Assembly (NCBI GenBank): GCA_016712285.1
Contig: JADJRK010000001.1
Coordinates: 2,604,001-2,668,000, forward strand
Source of the DNA: Planctomycetota bacterium
Lineage (GTDB): Bacteria > Planctomycetota > UBA8742 > UBA2392
Reading direction: 5' to 3'
Length of the DNA: 64,000 nucleotides
The notes under the pieces were generated by a model, which saw nothing but the letters and a program-made list of their open reading frames with translations, made no database searches and was not told the origin of the DNA. The translations under genes were made by a program, and so were the position numbers. Shown in pieces: positions 11,385 through 20,602 of this stretch (position 1 is the first letter of the stretch; each line of letters begins with the position of its first letter).

Positions 11385-14300
11385 ATGTGCAAGCAATGGA
11401 AGAAGCTGTGCGCGATTACGTGCGTGCTGTTGTTCGCCGCAACATCGCTGTCTGCGCAGGTCACATCGGAAGTTCTGACGGGCGCGGGGGAGAGCGCCGG
11501 CACCGGCTCGGGCTACCCGATCAATACTTTTTGGCACGACTTGCGGTCTGAGTCGATTTACCTGGCAAGCGAACTGAGTGGCGCGGGCTTGACCAGCGGA
11601 TCGGCGATCACCGCCATCGCCTTCAAGTGCGCACAGGTGCCCGGCCGTGCAGTAGCCAACGCCCGCATTCGCATACAGCAGACAACGGCGACGACCGTGA
11701 CTGGCACGTATGTGGCCAGCGGCTACACCAACGTGTTCGGGCCAACAACGATTCCAGTTTCGTCGTTCACCGTGGGCAACTGGTACACGTTCACGTTCAG
11801 CGCTCCGTTCATCTGGAACGGCACATCGAACTTGCTGATTGATTACTCAAGCGACGATACCGGGTACACTACTGGTGGCGGATGCTACATGCGCTCGGTT
11901 GCCGGAACGCGCACGACCTACGGCTACGAAGACAGCACCTACACCTACCCCTTTGCGGGCATGGAAGACGGCACGCGCACTTTGGTGCCGTCGATGCGCA
12001 TCACATACACCGGCGGTTCGCTGACGATCATCACGCCCCCATCGCTTCCCACCGGCGCCGAAGGTGTGTTCTACTCGCAGACGCTGCAGGCAGTATCCGG
12101 CACCACGCCGTATACATGGGCTTTGATCGGCGGCGCGCTGCCAACCGGCGTCACTGTCACGTCTGGTGGCGTCATCAGCGGCACGCCCGGCACCGGCACC
12201 GGCGGCCAGCAGTACAACTTCACGATTCGCGTCACCGACAACGTCGCAGCGACGGACACAGAAAACTACAGCCTTTACATCCAGGGGCCTCCCGCGGCAT
12301 TGCCGTTCCTCGATGATTTCTCTGTCGACAAAGGTTGGACGCTGGGCTCGGGCTCGGGCCTGACCTGGCAGCGCGGTCCCTGCGGCGCGGCCTACGTTCC
12401 TCCGTACGGCGGACCTGAGGCGACTACCGACCATTCGCCCGGCACCGACAACTACATCCTTGGTGACAACATTGGTGCCGTCTATCCGAACAGCATGGGC
12501 AGCACGATCTGGGCAACATCGCCGCCGATCAACTGCACTGGCTATACGGACGTCGAACTTTCGTATTGGCGCTGGTTGAACGTCGAAACCGACACTTACG
12601 ACCACGCCTATATCGCTGTGTCAAACAACGGCACAAACTGGACCCAAGTGTGGACCAACGTGGGTGCATATGGCGACACGGGCTGGACACAGCACAAGGT
12701 CACACTCCCTACTGCCATTGTCAGCAACCAGGGCAGTGTCCGCGTGCGCTTCGGTATCGGCACCACGGACAGCAGCTGGCAGTACGCCGGCTGGTGCATT
12801 GACGACGTGGAACTGCGTGAGCTGCCAAGCACCACCAAGCTGGTCTGCACCGACTTCACGATTGTCAGCCCCTACACCGTGGGCAGCCAGAACGACCCCA
12901 AGGTCTACACCGGCACGCAGGCAAACTTCTCGGTCACCGTCAACAACACCACGGCGAATAACATCACGGTCAACAGCTTCACCGTGGCGGTCACGAACTA
13001 CACGACCGGCAGCGCCGAGAATGTCGGCACTTTCACGCTGACGCCAACGATCCCGTTTGTCGTCAATGCCAACACCACCGGGCAGGTGATCCAGGGTGTC
13101 TTCGACTGCACGGCACTGGCCACTGCCGGCGCCAACACAACGTTGCAGGCACGCGCGCGCCTGCAAGGCACCGAGGCCTCGACCAACAAGCCCGTCGAGA
13201 CGGAACGCGATGAAATCCTGTACGTTGACCAGGGACCGCCGCCGCCGCCACCTGAAATGAACGTCCACGAGACGAACTTTCAGGGTGCGCTCGTCGGCCA
13301 CAACCAGGCCGCCACCGGCACGCTGCGCGACTTTCAAAGCCGCGACATCAATGCCGGCCCCGGCAGCTGGCTGAACATCGTGATCATCAACAACACCACG
13401 AGCGCAATCGACGTTGGCACGCCCACGCTGGGCGGCGCTGACGCCGCGCACTTCAGGCTGGACACCGCGCAGTGGACCACCTCAACTATGACCATCACCA
13501 CCACCGGTGCGACGTCGCAGATCTTCTTCTCTGTTCGCTTTGACCCGCACGCGCTGGGCCAGCTTGACGCCTACGTCGAGTTCACACACAACGCGACTGC
13601 ACCCACCACGACGCCCTACCGCGTGCTGTTCACCGGCACCGGTACCGGCACCGCGCCCGAGCTTCAAGTTCATGAAATCGACTACACCGGCCCGCAAGTC
13701 ACGCTGGGGCAAGCCGCCGCGGGCACCAACCGCGAGTTCGGCACCGTCACGACCGGCGGGAGCAGCGGGTGGGTGAACATCGTAATCTGGAACCGTTTTA
13801 CGACCGATACCACGATCAACCCGCTGCCGACGTTGTCAGCAGGTGACACAACCGACTTCGTGATCGACACCAGCTCCATGTCCAATCCGCACGTCATCCC
13901 GGGCACCACGGCCTTCACGGGCACCACGTTCTTCAGCATCCGGTTCGCGCCGCAATCCGCGGGCAGCAAGGCCGCCACGGTCAGCTTTGGCCACAACGCC
14001 AGCAACCCGGCTACCACGCCCTTTACGTTTGAGGTGGTCGGCGACGGCATCGCCAGTGGCAGCCCCGCCATCTTTGTGCAAGAAGCCACGGCACCGGCCT
14101 CGCAAGCCGGCACCACCACGTTCACTGTCACCAACGGACAAGCCGCAGGCAACGGACGCGACTTTGGCGACCAGATCATCACCGCCGGGCCCACGGGCTA
14201 CCTGACCATCCGCATCACCAACACCGGCAGCCAGGCGCTGGTCATCGGCAACCCCACGTTAGGCGGTACAGCGCCTAGCCACTTCCAGTTGAGCACTGTC

Positions 14301-15653
14301 GCACCGTGGGCTTTCGTAACGTCCATCAATGCCGGGGCGACTTCCGAGTTCGGCATCACGTTTGACCCAACGTCCGCAGGCGTGAAGGACGCGACTGTCA
14401 GTTTCACACACAACGCGACGGCACAGACTACAACGCCGTTCACATTCAGCGTGACCGGCAATGGCCTGCTGAACGCGCCGATCATTGAAGTGCGCGAAAC
14501 CGACGCGCTGGGTGCCGTCATTGGCCACAACGACCCGGCGGCTGGCACGCTTCGCGCCTTTGGCGGGCGCGACGTCAACGCCGGCGCCAGTGCCGCGCTG
14601 ACCATTCACATCGAGAACATCGGCAGTGCGCCGATGACGCTGGGCACCCCGGTAGCGACGGGGGCGCAAGCGGGCCAGTTTGTCGTCAACTCGACGGGCA
14701 TGCTCACCACACTTGCCGTGGGTGTTTCCACCACATTCTCGGTCGCATTCGACCCGAGCAGTTACGGGGCCAAGAGCGCCAACGTCACGTTTGCGCATGA
14801 CGACCCGCTGGTCACCAACCCGTTCAGCTTTGAAGTGTCGGGCTTCGGTGACGCGCCAAGTATCGAAGTGCGCGAGGGCAGCGCGGCTGGACCCATCCTG
14901 GTTCACAACTCAGCCCCCGCGGGTGGCCGCGACTTTGGCACGGTGCTGCTTGCATCCATGCCGACGGCGCCGGTCACGATCGTGATTGTCAACGCGGGCA
15001 ACGCCAACTTGACCGTGCAGGCCCCCACCATCACGGGGCCCAACGCCAGCAGCTTCAGCCTGACCGCTGTGGGCTACCCGGCCACTGTCACTCCCAGCGG
15101 CCAAGCCACCTTCACGGTGACGTTCAATGCCAGCCAGGTCGGCTTGAAAGAAGCGACAATCAACTTTGCCCATAACGACGCGGGCAATTCCAGCCCGTTC
15201 CAGTTGCCGATACAGGGGGTCGCTGCCGACCCGAGCGGCGTGCAGATTGACACCAACACCACGCTGTTGCAGGGCCAGGTTGGACAGGTTTACGGGCCTG
15301 TAGACCTGCGCGCGTCCGGCGGCACCGCACCATACACCTGGAGCCAGCGTAACGGCACGACACTACCCGTCGGCTTGAGCATGACCACCGCGGGTGTCAT
15401 CAGCGGCACGCCGGCTGGTCCCGCAGGCATCTTCCAGTTTGACCTGCGCGTAACCGATGCTGCCGGCGGCACAGCCGACCGCACCTTCAGCCTTACCGTC
15501 CAGCCGGCGCCCGGCAGTGGTTTCAGCGGCGGTGGTGGCGGTGGCGGTGGCGGCGGATGTGCGACTGGCAGCGGAACGCCATGGCTACTGATGACTCTGG
15601 CGGCCTTTGGCGCTCTTGCGCTGAGCCTGCGGCGTCGCAATCGCCGGGCATAG
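11385..15653 (+). CDS. Large secreted modular surface protein with five choice-of-anchor-D-like repeats and C-terminal sorting signal
   Basis: 1,422 residues. The start at 11385 is preceded by GGGAG and gives a signal peptide (MCKQWKKLCAITCVLLFAA..., cut after LSAQ). Then come an N-terminal beta domain (~25-210), a putative Ig-like (He_PIG) domain (~215-300, 'TPYTWALIGGALPTGV'), a jelly-roll/MAM-like domain (~305-480), another beta segment, five ~130-residue choice-of-anchor-D (HYDIN-like) repeats (~620-1278; each opens like 'P.IEVRE...GR.FG'), a second He_PIG (~1280-1375), a run of Gly with a Cys, a hydrophobic helix and RRRNRR at the end. The last three elements form a tripartite C-terminal sorting signal. 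A cell-surface adhesin or structural role is inferred. A strong hairpin follows. Confidence 0.85.
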   Translation: MCKQWKKLCAITCVLLFAATSLSAQVTSEVLTGAGESAGTGSGYPINTFWHDLRSESIYLASELSGAGLTSGSAITAIAFKCAQVPGRAVANARIRIQQTTATTVTGTYVASGYTNVFGPTTIPVSSFTVGNWYTFTFSAPFIWNGTSNLLIDYSSDDTGYTTGGGCYMRSVAGTRTTYGYEDSTYTYPFAGMEDGTRTLVPSMRITYTGGSLTIITPPSLPTGAEGVFYSQTLQAVSGTTPYTWALIGGALPTGVTVTSGGVISGTPGTGTGGQQYNFTIRVTDNVAATDTENYSLYIQGPPAALPFLDDFSVDKGWTLGSGSGLTWQRGPCGAAYVPPYGGPEATTDHSPGTDNYILGDNIGAVYPNSMGSTIWATSPPINCTGYTDVELSYWRWLNVETDTYDHAYIAVSNNGTNWTQVWTNVGAYGDTGWTQHKVTLPTAIVSNQGSVRVRFGIGTTDSSWQYAGWCIDDVELRELPSTTKLVCTDFTIVSPYTVGSQNDPKVYTGTQANFSVTVNNTTANNITVNSFTVAVTNYTTGSAENVGTFTLTPTIPFVVNANTTGQVIQGVFDCTALATAGANTTLQARARLQGTEASTNKPVETERDEILYVDQGPPPPPPEMNVHETNFQGALVGHNQAATGTLRDFQSRDINAGPGSWLNIVIINNTTSAIDVGTPTLGGADAAHFRLDTAQWTTSTMTITTTGATSQIFFSVRFDPHALGQLDAYVEFTHNATAPTTTPYRVLFTGTGTGTAPELQVHEIDYTGPQVTLGQAAAGTNREFGTVTTGGSSGWVNIVIWNRFTTDTTINPLPTLSAGDTTDFVIDTSSMSNPHVIPGTTAFTGTTFFSIRFAPQSAGSKAATVSFGHNASNPATTPFTFEVVGDGIASGSPAIFVQEATAPASQAGTTTFTVTNGQAAGNGRDFGDQIITAGPTGYLTIRITNTGSQALVIGNPTLGGTAPSHFQLSTVAPWAFVTSINAGATSEFGITFDPTSAGVKDATVSFTHNATAQTTTPFTFSVTGNGLLNAPIIEVRETDALGAVIGHNDPAAGTLRAFGGRDVNAGASAALTIHIENIGSAPMTLGTPVATGAQAGQFVVNSTGMLTTLAVGVSTTFSVAFDPSSYGAKSANVTFAHDDPLVTNPFSFEVSGFGDAPSIEVREGSAAGPILVHNSAPAGGRDFGTVLLASMPTAPVTIVIVNAGNANLTVQAPTITGPNASSFSLTAVGYPATVTPSGQATFTVTFNASQVGLKEATINFAHNDAGNSSPFQLPIQGVAADPSGVQIDTNTTLLQGQVGQVYGPVDLRASGGTAPYTWSQRNGTTLPVGLSMTTAGVISGTPAGPAGIFQFDLRVTDAAGGTADRTFSLTVQPAPGSGFSGGGGGGGGGGCATGSGTPWLLMTLAAFGALALSLRRRNRRA

Positions 15654-15666
15654 ACAGGCAGTCAGC

Positions 15667-15702
15667 AATGAAACTGCCCGCCTTCTGGCGGGCAGTTTCA
15701 TT
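15667..15702. terminator. Strong hairpin terminator after the surface-protein gene
   Basis: Perfect 16-bp stem (AATGAAACTGCCCGCC, 15667-15682, with 15687-15702) around a TTCT tetraloop, beginning 14 bases after the TAG stop. No T-tract follows, but the A/T-rich stem base and position argue for termination or 3'-end protection. Confidence 0.75.
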
Positions 15703-15739
15703 GACCGGGCGTGGCGGGAGCATAAACTGCACAGTTCGC

Positions 15740-17635
15740 ATGCGCGTGCTTTCGAGCTATCGCTTCCTCACCCTGCTCTCCGTATCCGTCCTGGCGTTGT
15801 CGTTCACGCATTCACCGCGTGTCACCGCCGACGAAGACGAGAAAATCAAACTTACGTGGGCGCTGCCCGAGCGCACGTGCCTCTACTATGAGACGGAGCT
15901 TGCGCCAAAGCCCGCCGACGTCCCCGACGAGCCCAAGATCGGCAAGGACCCTGCGGCAGGCATTGACGGCGACACGCCCGCCCAGCCGCGCCGCTGTGAA
16001 TCCACCGTGGTCTTTGGTTACGAGATTGACGAGCGCGGCGTGCGCAGGCCCGCCTTCCCGGCCCAGGATCTTGAGCAGGTCATTCTGCAAGCCGCAGGGC
16101 ACCTGCCCAAGAGCGCCGTGAAAGTCGGCACCACCTGGAAAGCCACGTGGCAGCACGACGTCACACTTGACCGCCTGCCCCCAACACTCGGCAGCGAGTA
16201 CGAAGTCATTGCCATTGAAGACGTGAAAGACTTCGGGCGCTGCGCGAGGTTTCGCGGCAGCCACGTGTTGCAGAACGCGCAGACTTCCAAGGCCAGAATC
16301 CGCTGGGAGTCACTGCAAGTCACCACAGAATCATGGTTCAGCATTGCCGGCGGCTGTCTCGCGCGCTGCGAAGCCGTGGTCAAGGGCATCACAAACCAGC
16401 AACGGGAAGCCGGCGCCGTCGCGACGAATGACCGGCTGCAATGGCGCATGACGCAGCGCTTTGATTCGGCCGAGAAGGTGTCGCTTGAGCGCCGCTCAGA
16501 AGAAGCGCTGATTCGCGGCCTTGAATACATCTGGAGCGCGCGCCAGAAAGACGGCGGCTGGAACCGGATTTTCCGACCGCGCGGCGGCACGGCTCTGGCA
16601 CTGCTGGCGTTGCTCAGTTGCGGTGTTCGCGCTGACGACCCGCGCATCATTGAGTCGTTTCGAGCGTTGGCCGCTTTGCCGCTTGACCGCGTATACCAGG
16701 CCGCGGCATCGTGCATGGCCTACGAGGCTTTGCTGATCCGGCGCCGTGACGACATGGGCAAGCCCGACGCCAGCCTGACGCGCGAAGAAATGACCGAACT
16801 CGAGCGGGTGACCAACTTCCTGCTCAATGGCCGCAACAAGAGCAACAACGCATGGGGCTACGTCATCGAACCCGACGGCCGATGGACCACGCTGTCGCTG
16901 ATCGAGTGGTCACTGTTTGGGCTGGCAGCCGCGCAACGCTGTGGCGTAGCGATGCCGATCTCGATGGTCCGCGGCCTTGGTGAGCTGGTGCTTGACTGGC
17001 AAGCCGAGAAGGGCGCGCCGGTCAAGCGTGTCGTGTCGGGCGAAATTCGTTCGACCGGCACAGTCAAGGTCTCGCGTCTTTCCAAGGCCGTGGCTGCCCG
17101 CGGCTGGACGTACGAGCGCAAGGTAGACAGTGGGGCCGACCCGCTGGCGTCGATTCCGTATGCGTCGGTCACGTGCGCCGGCATCAACTGCCTGGCCAGC
17201 CTGCTGGAAATGGCCCAAAACGCCGACAAGGCGGAACGCCACAAAGAGTTCGGCGGCGTGGATGGCTTTCGCAAGTGGAAAGAGCGCGTGACCGATGCGG
17301 TCTCCAGCGGGCTGGCATGGCTTGAGCTGAACTATTCCGTTGCGCGCAACCTTGGCGAAGCACATTCAGTCAGCAGCCGCAATCACTACTTCGTGTACCT
17401 GCACTCGCTTGAGCGCGCATGCACCTTCAGCGAAACCGAGTGGATCGGCGAACACAAGTGGTACGACGAAGGCCGGGCCGCCCTGCTTGTGTCGCAGCGC
17501 GAGAAGGGCAACTGGGTACGGCAGATTATGGAAACCACAGACACCGTCGAAGACACCACCTGCGCCGTGCTGTTTCTGAAGCGCAACATCCTCAAGCCGC
17601 GCTGGCCCGTGTTCACGCAGAAAGAGGCCGAGTAG
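15740..17635 (+). CDS. Secreted protein with squalene-cyclase/prenyltransferase-like alpha-toroid domain
   Basis: 631 residues. The ATG at 15740 gives a signal peptide (MRVLSSYRFLTLLSVSVLALSF, cut near residues 28-32). Residues ~30-240 form a mixed domain of unknown family. From ~250 on there are helical repeats with 'GLEYIWSARQKDGGWNRIF' and 'CMAYEALL', the QxxDGGW-type motif of terpenoid-cyclase/alpha-2-macroglobulin-like toroids. The DxDD or DxDDTA acid motif of true squalene-hopene cyclases was not seen, so this is probably a binding or scaffold version in the periplasm. No Shine-Dalgarno; TAAACT lies 11 bases before the ATG. It converges on the RCC1 gene with 6 bases between stops. Confidence 0.75.
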   Translation: MRVLSSYRFLTLLSVSVLALSFTHSPRVTADEDEKIKLTWALPERTCLYYETELAPKPADVPDEPKIGKDPAAGIDGDTPAQPRRCESTVVFGYEIDERGVRRPAFPAQDLEQVILQAAGHLPKSAVKVGTTWKATWQHDVTLDRLPPTLGSEYEVIAIEDVKDFGRCARFRGSHVLQNAQTSKARIRWESLQVTTESWFSIAGGCLARCEAVVKGITNQQREAGAVATNDRLQWRMTQRFDSAEKVSLERRSEEALIRGLEYIWSARQKDGGWNRIFRPRGGTALALLALLSCGVRADDPRIIESFRALAALPLDRVYQAAASCMAYEALLIRRRDDMGKPDASLTREEMTELERVTNFLLNGRNKSNNAWGYVIEPDGRWTTLSLIEWSLFGLAAAQRCGVAMPISMVRGLGELVLDWQAEKGAPVKRVVSGEIRSTGTVKVSRLSKAVAARGWTYERKVDSGADPLASIPYASVTCAGINCLASLLEMAQNADKAERHKEFGGVDGFRKWKERVTDAVSSGLAWLELNYSVARNLGEAHSVSSRNHYFVYLHSLERACTFSETEWIGEHKWYDEGRAALLVSQREKGNWVRQIMETTDTVEDTTCAVLFLKRNILKPRWPVFTQKEAE

Positions 17636-17647
17636 CGCTCGCTACTC
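17630..17647. terminator. Shared hairpin covering the stops of two convergent genes
   Basis: GAGTAGC (17630-17636) and GCTACTC (17641-17647) pair perfectly around GCTC. The TAG stop of the plus-strand gene (17633-17635) and the TAG of the minus-strand gene (17642-17644) are both inside the stem. It may act on both transcripts; a 7-bp stem is short for a terminator. Confidence 0.45.
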
Positions 17648-18724
17648 TGTTTCGCAGTACACCGCGTTGGGCGCCGCGTGAAACCACTTCACTTTGCCCA
17701 TGCCCTGCAGCTTGGCGGGCGTGTGCCTGCGGGTCTTGTCACCAAGCCCGAGCTGGCCCCGGTCATTGTCGCCCCAGCACCACAGGTTGCCCTTGTCATC
17801 CAGCGCGTAGGCGCTGCGACCAGCAGCCTGCACCTGCACGATGCCGGTTAGACCAATGATCTGTCCCGGCTTGCGGCTCTTCTCGGTGCTCCAGCTTGCG
17901 CCGTGGCCCAAGGCACCCTTGTTGTCGCCCCAGGTCCAGATTGTGCCGTCTTGCGCCAGCGCCACGACAAAGCCGTCGCCCAGTGCAATCTGCTTCGACT
18001 TCTGGGTGAAGCCGCACTTCTTGCTGACCGCCTCTTTGGGTGCGCTGCCGTCGCCCAACTGTCCGCGGTCGGCGTTGCCGTAGAGCCAGATGTCGCCGGT
18101 GGTGCTCAGGTGCGCCTCGAGATCGCGGGCATAACTCGTATGGCTGACGAGGTAATCGACGTTGTGGGGGTTGGCGTACTCGTCAATGATCGGCCACATC
18201 TTGCCGTTTTCGGCAACGGCGTTGATCGCACTTGGGGCGGCAAACAGGGCAGATACGCGGTCACTGGTTTCGACGGCCTCAGGTTTCTCGGATGCTGTAC
18301 CCCAGAGCCACACCTTGCCATCGGCAAGAACTGCGCACTGATCGCCACGCACCGCCACGTCAGTAACGCCGCTGAACTGTTCCAGCGCCTTTGGTGAGTT
18401 CGTCAGCCCGCCGATGAACTTGCCGGGTGCGTCCTTGCCCCACACCCACAGCTTGCCATCCGCCACAGCCATCACCCAAGTAGGCTTCTCTGCTGGCGGG
18501 GTCGCCAGGCGCGCGATGCCGTCCGGTCCGCTGATTCGAAATGGCGCGCTCACCCAACCGCCCACAAACTCGCCCCACGCCCAAAGCTTGGGGCCGGCCG
18601 GCGCGGCTGGCGGGGTCACCGGCTGGTTGACTGGCACGTTGGAAGGCGCATTGGCGGCACCGCCGCCGGAACAAGCAGCCAGCAGCGGCAGCAGGGCCGC
18701 GATGGAAACCAGTATCGTTCGCAT
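17642..18724 (-). CDS. RCC1-repeat lipoprotein
   Basis: 360-residue predicted lipoprotein: signal peptide with lipobox LAAC near residue 18 followed by a Ser/Gly/Ala/Pro-rich linker. The rest is a chain of RCC1-like blades with the typical pattern 'WGDNDRGQLGLGDK', 'YGNADRGQLGDGS', 'WTWGDNKGALGHG' and 'WAWG', consistent with a seven-bladed beta-propeller. Propellers of this type bind proteins or ligands; the partner is unknown. I chose the ATG at 18722-18724 because it opens a proper lipoprotein signal. Convergent with the cyclase-like gene. Confidence 0.85.
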   Translation of the reverse strand: MRTILVSIAALLPLLAACSGGGAANAPSNVPVNQPVTPPAAPAGPKLWAWGEFVGGWVSAPFRISGPDGIARLATPPAEKPTWVMAVADGKLWVWGKDAPGKFIGGLTNSPKALEQFSGVTDVAVRGDQCAVLADGKVWLWGTASEKPEAVETSDRVSALFAAPSAINAVAENGKMWPIIDEYANPHNVDYLVSHTSYARDLEAHLSTTGDIWLYGNADRGQLGDGSAPKEAVSKKCGFTQKSKQIALGDGFVVALAQDGTIWTWGDNKGALGHGASWSTEKSRKPGQIIGLTGIVQVQAAGRSAYALDDKGNLWCWGDNDRGQLGLGDKTRRHTPAKLQGMGKVKWFHAAPNAVYCETE

Positions 18725-18821
18725 GGCGCCAATATGCCGCGGGCGCGCCCCGGCATCCACAGAAAGCGCTCCGCAGAAAACAGGCAAGAACTTCGTTGAC
18801 CTCGGGCATCTCGCGGTGTAT

Positions 18822-18853
18822 TAAACCATTCGGTTATTTAGCTGATTGGTTTA
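18822..18853. promoter_or_regulatory. Candidate ArsR-family operator
   Basis: Imperfect inverted repeat ending 2 bases before the ArsR-type gene: TAAACCA (18822-18828) mirrors TGGTTTA (18847-18853), and 10 of 12 positions pair when extended inward. The block is much richer in A/T than its surroundings and would overlap the promoter, as expected for an autoregulated repressor. Confidence 0.5.
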
Positions 18854-18855
18854 CT

Positions 18856-19224
18856 ATGATGATGACCGACGAGTTAAGCGCAACCTTCGGGGCGCTGGCG
18901 GACCCGACCCGCCGCGCGATCCTGTCCCGTCTCGCGGGCCGCGAGCTTTCGGTGACTGAGCTGGCGGAGCCCTTCGACATGAGCATGCCCGCGGTTTCAA
19001 AGCACCTGAAGGTGCTGGAACGCGCAGGCCTGATCTCGCGCACGCGCGATGCACAGTGGCGGCCCTGCAAGCTCAACGCCGAGCCGCTGAAGCAAGTCGC
19101 AGCCTGGGTCGAGACTTACCGGCGAAACTGGGAAGAGAGCTTCGACCGGCTGGATGGATACCTCAACGAATTGAAAGCCAAGGCCGACAAAAAGGAGAAG
19201 CAGCGTGCCCGACGCAAGAAGTGA
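18856..19224 (+). CDS. ArsR/SmtB-family (SdpR-like) transcriptional regulator
   Basis: 122-residue winged-helix repressor. 'FGALADPTRRAILSRLA', 'VTELAEPFDMSMPAVSKHLKVLERAGLI' and 'RDAQWRPCKL' are the hallmarks of the ArsR branch that partners with SRPBCC/AHSA1 proteins. Metal-binding Cys pairs (CxC) are absent, so it probably does not sense metals. The ATG at 18856 is chosen since the domain starts right after it. It overlaps the next gene by 20 bases. The inverted repeat immediately upstream is a likely binding site. Confidence 0.92.
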   Translation: MMMTDELSATFGALADPTRRAILSRLAGRELSVTELAEPFDMSMPAVSKHLKVLERAGLISRTRDAQWRPCKLNAEPLKQVAAWVETYRRNWEESFDRLDGYLNELKAKADKKEKQRARRKK

Positions 19225-20179
19225 ACTGCTGATCACACGCGAGTTCAACGCCCCGCGCAGCCTGGTGTGGCAGGCATGGACCGACCCCGAACACCTGCCT
19301 CACTGGTGGGGCCCCAAGGGTATGCCTACCAAGGTCATGAAGTTTGACCTGCGGCCCGGTGGCACCTTTCTGTACCACATGCAGGCGGCCCACGGCGGCA
19401 TGTGGGGCAAGTTCGTCTACCGGGAGATTCAGGCGCCAACGAAGCTCGTGTTTGTCACCTCGTTCAGCAACGAGCAGGCGGAAGTCACGCGGGCCCCATT
19501 CTGGGACACGTGGCCGCTCGAAATCCTGAACACCGTCACTTTGGAAGAGCGGCAGGGCCGCACGATCCAGACCCTGCGCGGCCAACCCTTGAACGCAACC
19601 GAAGCCGAGTGGGCCAAGTTCCGCACCGAGCACGAGGGCGTGACTGCGGGCTACAACGGCACCCTGGACCAGTTGCGCGACTTCCTGGCCGGGGGCGCGC
19701 CCACGCGCAACGCCGAGACTTTCACACTTCGCCTGATCGGCGAGACGGACATCGAGATGTCGCGCGTGTTCGATGCGCCCAAGCACCTGGTATTTCTCGC
19801 GCACACGAAGTGCGAGCACATGAAGCGCTGGTGGGGCCCGCGCGGCTTTGAGTTCGCCGAGTGCAGCATCGACTTTCGCGAGGGCGGCAAGTGGCGCATC
19901 GTGCAGCGCGACCTGGAAGGAAACCTGCACGCGTTCCGGGGCGAGTATCGCAGGATCGTGCCGGATGAACTGATTGAATGGACATTCGAGTACGAGGGCA
20001 TGCCCGGCGAAATCGCGGTCGAGACGATGACCCTCACCGAGAAGGACGGGCGCACCACTCTTACTGCCCTGTCCAGGGGCTCCAGCAAAGAGGGTCGCGA
20101 CGCCATGGTCGCCTCGGGCATGGAATGGGGCGCGCGCCAGACATGGGACCGGCTCGAAGAGCTGGCCCCGCAACTGTAA
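19205..20179 (+). CDS. Tandem AHSA1/SRPBCC-domain protein
   Basis: 324 residues made of two AHSA1 (SRPBCC) domains in one chain: residues ~8-160 ('FNAPRSLVWQAWTDPEHLPHWWGP') and ~170-320 ('FDAPKHLVFLAHTKCEHMKRWWGP'). Each has the hydrophobic helix-grip fold that binds small hydrophobic ligands or chaperone clients. Most homologues carry a single domain, so this looks like a fused duplication. Start is GTG with AAGGAGAAG upstream; it overlaps the ArsR gene by 20 bases, so the two are co-expressed. Confidence 0.9.
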   Translation: MPDARSELLITREFNAPRSLVWQAWTDPEHLPHWWGPKGMPTKVMKFDLRPGGTFLYHMQAAHGGMWGKFVYREIQAPTKLVFVTSFSNEQAEVTRAPFWDTWPLEILNTVTLEERQGRTIQTLRGQPLNATEAEWAKFRTEHEGVTAGYNGTLDQLRDFLAGGAPTRNAETFTLRLIGETDIEMSRVFDAPKHLVFLAHTKCEHMKRWWGPRGFEFAECSIDFREGGKWRIVQRDLEGNLHAFRGEYRRIVPDELIEWTFEYEGMPGEIAVETMTLTEKDGRTTLTALSRGSSKEGRDAMVASGMEWGARQTWDRLEELAPQL

Positions 20180-20209
20180 CCTCCCGATTGACTCAGCAGA
20201 GAACCAACC

Positions 20210-20602
20210 ATGGTTGCTGACAACAGATCAAGCGTGCAGGCATACCTGCAAAAACTTCCGCCGCAGGCACGATTCAGCCTGGAAAGACTGTGCCGGGCGA
20301 TTCGCGCCGCTGCACCCAAGGCGACAGAGGGCACGAGTTACGGCTTGCCGGCATTCCTGCTTGATGGCCCGCTGGTAGCGATCGCCGCGCACAAGAGCCA
20401 CTGTGCGTTCTACCCGATGAGCCCTGCGGTGATCGATGCGCACAAGAAACAACTCGAGGGCTATGATCTGTCCAAGGGTACGATCCGCTTTCCGATCGGG
20501 ACAGCGCTTCCAGACGCACTGGTGCGCAAGCTGGTCAAAGCCCGCATCGCCGAGCGCACATCCAAGGTCACGAAACGCGCACCACGCAAAGGGACAACAT
20601 GA
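20210..20602 (+). CDS. DUF1801 / YdhG-like protein
   Basis: 130-residue cytoplasmic protein. The pattern 'SVQAYLQKLPPQARFSLERLCRAIRA', 'EGTSYGLPAF' and 'HKSHCAFYPMS' with 'GTIRFPIG' is that of DUF1801 (YdhG/frataxin-like fold), found repeatedly in operons with AHSA1 and VOC proteins. The biochemical role is unknown. It lies 30 bases after the AHSA1 gene and overlaps the VOC gene by 4 bases. Confidence 0.85.
   Translation: MVADNRSSVQAYLQKLPPQARFSLERLCRAIRAAAPKATEGTSYGLPAFLLDGPLVAIAAHKSHCAFYPMSPAVIDAHKKQLEGYDLSKGTIRFPIGTALPDALVRKLVKARIAERTSKVTKRAPRKGTT

Noticed and set aside
15528..15558. Poly-Gly tract as sequencing error or frameshift site
   Set aside because: The frame stays open on both sides and the Gly run followed by Cys, helix and Arg cluster is a coherent sorting signal.
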